DNA of 64,000 nt, from the NCBI RefSeq assembly GCF_905163445.1, contig NC_053184.1, forward strand, positions 5,084,001-5,148,000, read 5' to 3'. Position 1 is the stretch's first letter. Each line of letters begins with the position of its first letter. Below are positions 1 to 12,000 of the stretch, one piece after another. Source of the DNA: Pararge aegeria. Lineage: Eukaryota; Arthropoda; Insecta; Lepidoptera; Nymphalidae. The notes under the pieces are model-generated. The model ran no database searches and was not told the origin of the DNA. It saw nothing but the letters and a program-made list of their open reading frames with translations. Made by a program: the position numbers and the translations under genes.

Positions 1-3000
1 CCCTTTTTTGGGCTTCTTCACAGCGCAATGGTTCTTGAGGTAGATTCTGAAGGAATGCGCCGCCTCCATTAAATAGTTGCTGGCTTTGACGGCTACATCG
101 TCTACTTCCCCGGCTATGGGCCATCGCTCGTGAAGGATACTTTTTTTCTGAAAAAATTATTGTAACAAAGCATCGATAATAATCTTGTAAGCTTTTTGTA
201 ATGGGAGGAAAGGGTAAAGTTAGATGACTGTTTTGCTATTTAAACTTATAGACGATCAGCACAGTGGGCAGTGACACTGATATCTGAGTCCGAGGGTGTG
301 ACTTCGATTCCCAACACTGGAAAATGTTTGTGTGATGAATACGAATGTTTTTCAGAGTCTGGGTGTTTATCTGTATAATAGTATACAGATAAACCCTAGT
401 ATAGTATAAGTAGTAGTCGTATTTATGTATATTTTAAGTGGTGATAGCCCAGTGATTACGATTTCGAATTCACTTTTCGGGGTCCGAGTGAGAACCCCAG
501 CCCGAACTTCTATTTTTTCTAAGTTATGTGCGTTTTAGCAATTAAAATATCACTTGCTTCAACGGTGAAGGAATATATCGTGAGGAAACCTGCATGCCTG
601 AGAGTTCTCCATAACGTACCAAAGGTGTGTGGACTGCGGTCTTAATCTTTCTCATTGTACGAGACCTCCAATAAAATTTCAACAAAATCGCTCCAGAGCA
701 TAACACCCGATTGTCAAAATACCTACCAGTCTTAACACACGAGATTCTCAACGTTGCAAACTTAATAACATAAATACGGTTTTACACTTTTTTTAATTTT
801 ATATCCGGACAAAAGCAAGACAGGTATTCAAAAAGCTCTAAAACGGTATTAATGGATTGAATGGTTTTAAAACTTTAATTATCTTTATACCTGATGTTTA
901 AAGGACAGTGAAAAACAAATTAAAACGTAGTTTTTTTTGTATTCCACTACAATTTAGCCATACCATTAATTTGGTAGTCATACCATTAATCGGTTACCAC
1001 GCAACATCGCACCGGAACACTAAACCGATCAGAACACGTCTTTGTCGGTATCTAGCAAAGGCCAAAGCCTCCCACCAGACAAGAGAAAGTTCATTAATTG
1101 TAAATTCCCAAATTTCCCCCTGCTAAGATTCCCGATCTTACCCGGGACATCCTACATAAACTCACAGTGCTAAGGAGGTCGTCTAAAAAAAGTTTGAACT
1201 TATGTTCATGACATATCAATATACTAGAGAGCATTAAGTCTTTGCAAACGATTTTTCGAATGCGATGTTTTCATATGTACGTAAGTTCAAATTACTGATC
1301 TTACTCGAAATTGACGTATTTTTTTAAATAGAAATTTCGTAATTCATTATTTAAACCAACAAACTGATTTAAACCGAAAAACGTTTTTTTCTATTTATAA
1401 ATCTTAACAATACATACATTTCCCATCAGTTCCCATACATGTTCGGCCACGTGCGGGCATATCGGCGATATCAACTTCGCCTGCGTCACGATATACCGCG
1501 TCACCAGCTCTGAATGCATGCCTCCCTCAGAACACAGCTCCCTGTATTTATCCCTCGCAGCTTGGAGTTCAAAGAAACCAGTTTTCAAAGCTTCCTTGAA
1601 TAACATTTTATTGTAGTTGTCATCTGTCTGATTTATCTTGGTGTTAATCTCACTTACGAACACTTTGTCGTGGAAATTGTATTCGCCTGTGAAAATAAAA
1701 ATTATAATAAATTAATTTTATAAAGAGAAAATAATTTTTTGTCCGTCGGTTTGTATCGAATAGGTTCCGAAAGATTTGGACCGTTTTTAACCATTGAAAA
1801 GAAAGCTAAATTATCGGGAATTAACCTAGATCGCCTCTATACGTGTCATAGACCAGGGTCGATAATTTTTGAAACCAAAAAAAATAATAGTAGGATGGAA
1901 CCCATTAAAAAAGGACGAGAATATAATAAAATTGAAAGGAAATATAATTTACGGGTGATCTGAGGTCGGGAAGTGGAAGGGGGTGAGTTTTTAAGGGTAA
2001 GAAACGGTGTTTTGCCGGAAATATCATTTTGCGGCAAATTACAAGTCCTATGGAAAAAAATTAAATGACAAAGTTGTAGGTAATAAAGAGACCTACAACT
2101 TACACTTTTTTCACATAACCTCAAAATTTATGTGAAAAATTCAAATAATCAAGTTTTTGGTGTTTTATTTTTATCTTAGGCAAAAAAATTTTTTTTTTCA
2201 ACAAATTTGTGTAAACTTACCTTTTTGTGTTCTAAAGACACTGTTAATTTTTTTGATTTGAAATATCAAAAAAATATCAGCTTATTAAAAAAAGTTGGGG
2301 CGTTTTTTGTTCGTTGAAATCTCCTCTTAAAAAATATATACATTACTTATTACTATGGTAAATGTTCTCAGAAAATGCAAAGAAAAGATCAAATATGAAA
2401 CCTTCAAAAATATCGATATCGCAAAATTTTGCCTATAACAATCATTACTTAGCGAGCGCTGAGTTCACTATTAAAACAAAAGTTGGTTACATTTGTATCG
2501 CAGTTATTAATATTCAAATAATTATTTTTACCATGAAGGGTATTTATATTGCAGTGATTTACTCTTTAATTCATTCTAATCGGATATTTCTTTTAAAGGC
2601 TATCGACATGCAAAAAAAAAAGAACTAAACTTAAACAAACAGTTATTTTTAGAGCTACCTACCTACGCTTAATTTTTGTACAAGAATACATATTTTAGTA
2701 TTTTCTCACATATTTTTTTTCTTACAGGATCTTTAAAAACAAAGACAAACGCGGACGAAATCACGGGCAACAGCTAGCATGTTATATATTCATCATCATC
2801 ATCATATCAACCAATTACCGGCCCACTACAGTGAGAAGGGGGAGGGGTTAAGGCCGTAGTCCACCACACTGGCCCAGTGCGGATTGGTGGACTCCACACA
2901 CCTTTGAAAACATCGAGAACTCTCAGGCATGCAGGTTTCCTCACGATGTTTTCCTTCATCGTTGCAGCAAGTGATATTTTAATTACTTAAAACGCACATA

Positions 3001-6000
3001 ACTTTTCTCAGGATCTTTAAAAACAAACGCGGACGAAATCGCGGGCACCAGCTAGTATGTTGTATATTATTAAGACCTTTAACCACCAGATATCCAATGA
3101 TATATGTTTATTTTAGTGATGTGCCCCAAGAACGTACAGATTCTTAACTGGAAAAATGTTGTTATCATAATTACCTGTTCTTAAACTGGATTCTGTTGTA
3201 ATAATTTCTTTCACCCATCCGATAAACGTAAATAACCTCAATATGGCCGCATCGGCGGTGTTTTCTACGAAGTTGGCATCCTCTACCGAATCGCCCGCGT
3301 CTGCTAGAGTTAGCCTCATAGCATCCGCGCTGAATTTATCCAAACTTTCCGAGAGAGTGAGGAAATTTCCATCAGATTTGGACATTTTCGCTGAATTCAA
3401 CATCAGATGTCCATTCGCACGAACACCTTTCGGCCATTTATCTTCCTCCTTCTCCCAAATGGCGCAATGATTGTAAATGTAGAACGTTAAATGGTTCTGT
3501 ATAAGATCCTTCCCTGATGCTCTGAGGTCGACTGGGTACCTGAAATCGATGAACTGTTTCAAATAACAAACGCTATTCAGAAATGCGTCAATGAGAAACG
3601 AGTGTAATTATTTATAAACATGAAGCCAGCAAGTAACTCAGCAGTTGCTCTTTTCCAATATCATTTTACAATTTAACAATCATCGTTGTATCTTGTGTGA
3701 AAAGAAAGCGGAGCCGCGTGCTTCCGGGCTACCTTGTAAGTAAGAAATACATCAGTAGTATAGTAAGTAACCTTGATGTATTAAAAGTGTTTTTATACAT
3801 TCTTTAAACTTATGTGTGGTAATATAATATTACCTTTTCGGTATCATGTTATAAAAGCATATACTCAGTCCCACAAAGGTTTTCTGCACTTAGACGATAT
3901 AACTAATTTATGTTCATTCATAAAAACATTTCTTAATTTAAGAAAAAATGTGACTGCAATAATTTAAACATCAGAAGTAAGAATAAACTTACAGTGCAAT
4001 ATACTAGGTTATGTATAATTCATAATTCGTTTTAAGGTAATTGCATACAATTCTACAATAAACTACCCATTGACATCTTTGAGATGTCTCTTAAAAAGTT
4101 CAAAGTTTGTATTAAACGTAAGCTTATAGAAAAGTCCTATTATAGTTTAAAGGACTACGTAATCGATAAAAAAAGCTTGGGTGTGAATTATTGCTCTAAC
4201 CAGGTTGCTCTTCTAATAATTTTAAATAACATTGTGAGATGGTGATGACAAAAAAAAACACCCGGCTAAGTTTGTTGCGGGCTTCTTCTTAGACCAGGAC
4301 GCGTTTGGAACCCTCGTAGCTGTAGTTTTAAGTTTACGAATGTGGTTAACGCCATCATCTCACTACCGTGTAATTGTAAGTTGTAATGTTTTTAGTTTTA
4401 CAAAGACTGAATATATATATACTAAAAAACTACTGGCCAGATCTTTTTGTATCACGTATATACATATACCAATAGTGGTCTCCAGGTTCTTAAATACAAT
4501 GTGTTATCGAATTAAGAAATACTGTTGAAGGGTGCATAAGTATATTTCATAAGGAATCACCCTGAAAAAAGAAGCATATTTATTTTTTCATACAAAGTAA
4601 TTTCAAAACGGTATAAGTGTTTACTTATGACAACCCTATTGAAGATAAAAGACCGATACAAGCATAGTACCTACGCTACGTATCGCGTAACCAAAGGTGA
4701 TAGGAGTAAGATGATTTAAATTTTGCGTGATGTTAGGGCTGTATCTGATTTCTTTCTGTAAAAACTATGGCAGTGGTTTGCTCAAAAACGATTAGCTTTT
4801 CAATTACACAGACAAATCTCACGGACAGCAAATAATGTAACTCTCAAGCATATGAAGTAATACTTTGGTTTTCATTTACACGTTGTATAATAGTTTACGT
4901 TAATTTATTTATGTACTAGCGTATCCAACCCGCTTCGCCGGGCTAGATTTTGCTTTATTTTATTTAAACAATAAACTTACTTCATTAAATTTTTAATAAA
5001 CTAAAAATTTACAGTTTGACAGTTCAAAAATAGGACTGCTCCGATCATCACCAAACTTTACAGGATTACTCGCCAGGTCAATCCGGAGATTCCCAGAAAG
5101 TTTCATTGAAATCGGTCCAGCCGTTTCGGAGCGTATACGGAACATACCCTCACACTTTCTCTTTTATATATATAGATATCTACTTTAATTAAGAGCAATT
5201 CTTGTATATATTATTTACTTAATAACATAATCTGGATCTCGTAAACAGCTGCAACGATTTATATGCAATTCAGTGTGCAGTTGGTTTCGGGGACGATGAA
5301 TCGATCTAGCTTAGCTAGGTTTAATATTTTAGAAAACTTCGTTTATTTTATCCGTTATTTCAGGCAATAAAAAAAATGCTACAATATGAAATATATAATA
5401 ATATGAGAATGCGAAAATAAATATCGCCACCATCTATCTATAAGTGTACAATAGTTCAAGTCCAGTTGGATTTTTTATCGCTTTATGAAATCAAAAAAAA
5501 AATACCAAACAAAGAGTGGCCATTTAGATACTTGTACTTATATTTGACATACATCAGAATTGGGAAGCAATACATACTTAGAATTCAATGAACCTGTTCC
5601 AATTACAGTGAACCATTCAGCGCATTGGGTAGCCTCTAACTTTTTCTGAGTTATGTGAGTTTTAAGTTATATATACGGATAACTTGCTTCAACGGTGAAG
5701 GCAAATATCGTGAGGAAACCTGCATGCCTGAGAGTTCTTCATAATGCTTTCAAAGGTGTGTGGAGTCCACCAATTCGCACTGGGCCAGCGTGGTGGACTA
5801 CGGCCGTACTCATTGTGAATCCATGCTCCTTTGCTCTATGATTTAATCAAGTGAAAAATAAAATATAATAGTTACCAGAACTGGAATGATTTCTTCATCA
5901 GGTCTAACGACTTTTTGGGTATCTTAGTTGTTTTTGGGAACGGAGCGTTCTTGAAAAATATGTAATCCCAAACATCGATTTTCATGTCTTCTGGTTTGAT

Positions 6001-9000
6001 TTTGAGCGCATTTTCGCCGTTCCCTCTAAACGTGTCACCTTGTATGAAGTGGGCGATAGTGTAATACGCGTTGTAGATTGTGGAGTCCGAGAGAGATTCT
6101 ATTACCCATTGCTGATCCCAGGGCAATTTCGTTCCTGAAAAATGCCATAATACTTTGTCATATAATCAAACAAATAAGTAACAAATAATCGCTTTTATTC
6201 GGCTATAAGGCTGCCAAAATGTAGGCTGCTACTTACTGCTACCTTATTTTACTACATGTATCGCAAGAAAAGGAATAGCAGAAGGCTTCGCTTATTTGTC
6301 AGCAGCGTGCTAGTATTTGCAATTTTTTTTTTTTCATAACACTACAAATTAGCCCTTGACTGCAATCTCACCTGGTTGTAAGTGATGATGCCGTCTAAGA
6401 TGGTAGCGGGCTAACCTGTTAGGGAGTATGGTAGTCATACCTCTAATAGATTTCTAAAAAAACGGAACGGAACACTAAATCGCTTAGCGGCACGTCTTTG
6501 CCCGTAGGGTGGTCACTACCCAAGACCGTAGCCTCCCACAACAGCATTTCTTTGCAGTGGAGTGGTAACTAGCCACGGCCAAAGCCTCCCACAAGACCAG
6601 ACCTGAGAAAATTCGCAAATTAACAATTCCAAAATTGTTTGTACCGAGACCTCCTACTTAAAATTCACATCGCTCACCGTTACGCCAGGGCGGTCGTCAA
6701 AATTAAACTATCGATACGGAAATCACAAAGCTTAAACAAACGGTATAGAAATATTTTAATACAAAAGCAACGTGGTTACAATGTCCAAATATTATTACAG
6801 TATTCACGATACTAAAAAAATTCAAGCTATGACCTACAGGAGTTGAGCACGGGCGGGTGTTGCAACGCGGTAGGTCATAGTGTTTACTTCTTAGAGCTAG
6901 TTCCTAATGCGGTTAGTACGGTGATGACAAATGTATATTCACCTAGAAGCGTTGTATTATTTTTAGTATTACTTACCGAGCCCATATGTCCTAGAACAAG
7001 CGTATTCGTGCAGCCATTTAAGAGTCGCCTGGAAATTCTTCCGAACTTCATCGTGGTACGTGTTCATGCCAGCTAAAGCCTTCTCAGCCTGCGCCTTCCA
7101 AACCTCATTACCGTAGTCTAAATACCATTGATTACATAGAGCTACAACGCATTCATCACCTGACCTCGATATTATGGTTTTCTCAGGTTCATAGTAGACC
7201 AGAGCACCTCCTTCTTCTACAAGTCTCGTTTGGACCTTCTTTTTCACGTCCTGTATCTTACTACCTTTATATTCGCCCACCAATAAAACACCGTCGTAAA
7301 ACCCTTTGAGGTAAACCATTTCTTTAGCCTGAGTCAATTTGTCTTTATCATTCTGACTTTGTATTTTTAGCTTATCGTACAAATGAACTGCGGCCATATT
7401 ACCGAATTCAGGAATCTCGAGTATTGGAACCGGTTTGTATGGGAGTATCATTTCATCAGCTATACCATACTTTTCTCTGAAAGCTGGCTTCTTTTGTAAG
7501 TCGACTAGTGCCACATAATCGTCAGGTGAATCTGAAGGGACACTAGTAACAATTCCCGTGCCCTTATCCTCCTTTATAGTCAACATCGGGAGGGCATAGA
7601 TTTTTGGGTAACAAGTAAATGGTGACTTCACTGCAATACCTAAAAGGTCTTGTCCTACAACCTCTAATAGAATATCGAACTGTCCATCGTTTTTGGTAAA
7701 CCCTTGGTAACACATATTCCTCACGGCCCGTTTCGTGCATATAAAAATACCATCTTTCACTGTCTCAAATGCGACGTATTTTATATCAGGGTGAACCCAA
7801 CAGTTGGTTTGACCATACATTGTCTCCGGACGTAGAGTTGCAGCTACAAAACTGACTGGTTTCCCTTTAAAAGCCCTAAAAAATATATTATTAGAAAGGC
7901 CTATTTTATGATAATTATATTATTCAAATATCCATTATTAATAAATAAAACAATAATGAAATATACAACGACAATACACAAATCGCCATCTAGCCCCAAA
8001 GTAAGTATAGTTTGTGTTATGGGTACTAAGATGGCTGATAAATATTTTTATGAATAATATACATGCAGACAGATGAACACCCAGACACTGGAAAAAATCA
8101 TTTTCATCACACAAACATTTTTCCAGTTTCGGGGTCGCTGTGCCACTCGGCCGTCTAAATTGCATAATAAATAATCGTTTTTGACCTACTAAACTCATAA
8201 CACTTCAAACTCCGGCTTATGATGCGTACATCTTTATTATGCAATAGAAAAATTTCATCACACGTACTTCGGTCGAATCAACTTTTTTTTTTTGCTGCCG
8301 ATCATTATCTACCCTGGCGTTCGCATACGAGAGACTTTTAGGAGCCTACCGGTACATAATATACAGCTAGAATAAAGTCGTAAATCTTGTTAAGAAGGTT
8401 TGATACACTGCTGAATTTTGCTACATGATTTTGCTAAAAAAATCATAACGTAACAATTTATTACAGGGATAAATTGTTACGTTATGATTTTTTTTTACAA
8501 ACAAAGCTATTAAAAACACATGTGATATGTGAGAGTGTTTTCAATTGTCTTTCACGCAGCAACAAAGCAAACTATTGAAGTGAATTTTTGCATAGAAAAA
8601 GTGTTACGTTCTATTTCCCCGGAAAACAATTACACACATGCGAAGTAGACGTAATAATTTTATTGATACCTATAGAACGTGTAAATGAAAACTGAAATAA
8701 TACTTTAAGAGCTTTAGAAGTACATTATGTACTGTTTCTGAGGCATATCTGTGAAGCCGTAAAGGTTTTTTTAGCAAACCACTGTCATAGTGTTTACTGA
8801 AAGAAATCAGATACAGTCCTAACATCACATGCAAAATTAAAATCAAGTGACTCCTGTCACTTTATTAGGCACGCGTCGCGTAGCGCAGGTACTATGCGCG
8901 TATCGGTCTTTTATCTTTAATAGGGTTGTCAAACTTACAAAACAGGGTACACTTATATTGTTTTGAACTAGTTTGCATGGAAAAATAAAATTTGCTTCGT

Positions 9001-12000
9001 TTGTTTTATTATTTTTACAGGGTGATACCTTATGAAATATTCTTAAGCATCCTTCAATATTATTTCGTAATTCTTTTACACGTTGTATATACTGGCTAGT
9101 AGAATAAAAAGTTAATGGTGACTCACTTGAGCACATCTGGTAAAGGTTGTAACACTTCCATTTTAATAAGCGTATACTCCTGGGGCCCAGCGCCCTCCCC
9201 GCTACTCCTATCGTGGTCCATACAAGGTTGTTTATCCAACGGGGAGAATATAGTGTATCTCTTTCCATACATGATCTTTTTACGCTCTTTCAGGTGGTAG
9301 AACTGCCACCTTATGAATGAGTCGTAAAATGGATTCGCATCAGTTGTAATGAACTTTCTACGCCAGTCGACCTTTTGTAAACAAACGTTTGACAATCATT
9401 AGTTATTATTTTTACTCCTCATTGCACAACAAGTTAAGGATATATTCAAGAAAACAGGAGACGAAGGAAGAAGTAGAATACAGAAGGCTGCCTTTTCCGC
9501 TTACTAGCAATCCCTATCTAGCAACCCTAACTCTAGGAACAAAATAGAGGAGATTGGAGTAGTTAACTACCCTCACTTTAAGCAATATCAAAGTGAAAAT
9601 TTATTACAAAGTCTCTGACTTTTTCGACTGTGTGTTGCATGTCGCGTGACGGTCGGCCGCGGAGTAGGGATATAGTGACAGGCGCTCGTCAGAGCAGCCG
9701 AGGCCAATATGGCAGCGCCTATAGTTCGCATCAGCTGACCGTGTAGTGTAAAGACTTATCACTCATTTGTGCCAGTGCTCCATGAAATATCGGTTACATT
9801 TATAAACTGTGAAACTCATGCTGAAGATGGAATTGATAATAGAATGATTGAAAATCCCCAGAAAGCTTTTAGCCTTGTAGTTCCAGTAATTAAAACTAAC
9901 ACCTTTTGTTTTACGACTGCACTCAAAATTCAGTATTAATTTATTTCATACAAAAAAAATATAAATCACACTGAAACCTAATACATGTGATTCGACAACT
10001 TCAAACAATGTCGATAGAGTCGTGCTTCGCGCACTGTTACCGACGTTACATTACAGAGTAGTGACAAGTAGAGTATCTATGTAAAATATTGAATATTAAA
10101 TATTTCACAAATGTAATTTAAAAAAAAAAAAACACAAATTGTTAGTTTTAATGAAAACAACTAAAGGCTTTCAGGTATTCTGCATTCAAACCTGTAAATA
10201 ATTAGTAGACAGGAAACAAAGAGTTAGTCTTTTAATGGATACATTTTTCTATATAGAGTAACGTATAGTAAAGTATAGGTAACTCTAAAAAAAAAAAACA
10301 AATAAAACCTACATGAATACCCATCCTCTTCAGATCAGTAACAGCTCGGGGCGGGAAATACTCCAGCCAATAGCTCTCATTAGCAAACTCCTTAATTTCC
10401 TCATCTGGGACACCAATACTTTGCATTATCTGCCATTGATACTTTGCGGCCCCTGTCTTAGCAACTGCTTTACTCTTTTTCCCCTTGCTTTTATCCTAAA
10501 CATATAAATCACTTTGTTAAAATTTGACGAATGAAACATACTTGTTATGTATTGAGTTTTTCTATCTATAAACTTTGCGTCACAGCTTCGAGCTAAGAAA
10601 TTAACTGTGTCCACCTCTGTGCTCCAGAGACTAAGTTCAATTCTTGGTCTCAGTTATTGACACTAACGTGAGATAATAATTGTTGAAGTCTTTAAACCTG
10701 CAATGGACAGTGCTCTTATACCCTCTCTCCTGTTGATGAGGCTTAGAATTATTTCTGTTTATATTTTTGGTTTTATAAATAAACTCTTTATTAAACATAC
10801 ACTCATAACTTTGATTAAAACGAGAACCCTGCAACCTTTATCAGAGCAGTGTGGTGGGCCTAGACTCTAAACCCCTCTACCTATGAAAGGGAAGGCTGGT
10901 GCCCAGTGGGACTTTAATAGAGTGAGGTAATAGGGTGAGGGTGTGATTACAACAACTAATTTAGCCCTTGACTGCAATCTCACCTGGTAGTAAGTGATGA
11001 AGCACTCTAATACTATAGCGGGCTAACCTGTTAGGGAGTCATACACCTTAGGGGAACTCTAAATCACCGAGCTACATGTCTTTTTCAGTATGATGGTAAC
11101 TAGCCGTTTGGCCGTGGCAGGGCAGACTAGAGAATATTAAGAAATTATAAATTTCATAATTGGCCCTGCTGGGAAAGCCTTTGAATTTACAGCACTCTCC
11201 ATTGTACCAGGGAGGTCGACAAAAATATAAGTAATAAGCTTAAACTCTATTATTACCTTAGGAATTATATCCCCTTGTTCCTTTTCTTCTACAAGTTCTT
11301 CATTAGGGAAGTTTGGAGGGCATCCGTATAGTTCCATTTCCCTCTTCAATTTGTCTGCACATGCCTTAATAGGCATTCCAGTGCAGTGAAAGCCAAAGGG
11401 AAAGAGGACAAGTCGACCTTTCAATCGGAAATACCTTGTTGCAAACTATTGAAATAAAAGACAAAGATTGCATCATCGAGAAATTCTCTACATAATATTT
11501 AGTAGATAGAACTCATATTATAGTTCTAATGATATTTTTAATTTGTTCATTATTTCAAAAAGACACAATTTTTAAATTAGATAAATAAGATTATTAATAA
11601 AGATAATAATGATATAATTATTACAACAAATACATATGGAATATAATATTATAACATATAATTAGTAAACAATTTGGTAATTCATTTTATTCTTAACAAA
11701 AAAATTGAAAAAAGCATTTAATAAATAAAATGCTTTGTGAGTTAACAGATACAAAATGCTGTTTCTCCTACAGCTATTAGAACAGTTTATTAAAGAACAA
11801 TCTAACCAATACCAACCAAACTAGAGCTATGTGGGTCTTAGATGCGGCTCTATTTATATAATATCAACTTAATCTTACTTAGACATGAGAATTTACAGAA
11901 GCACCTTTAATTAACATTGCTGGGTAATAAATTTTATAGTACAAAAACAATCTTACCTCACATTTTGATAATGAAAATGTATGTCCAAGATGTAATCGGC

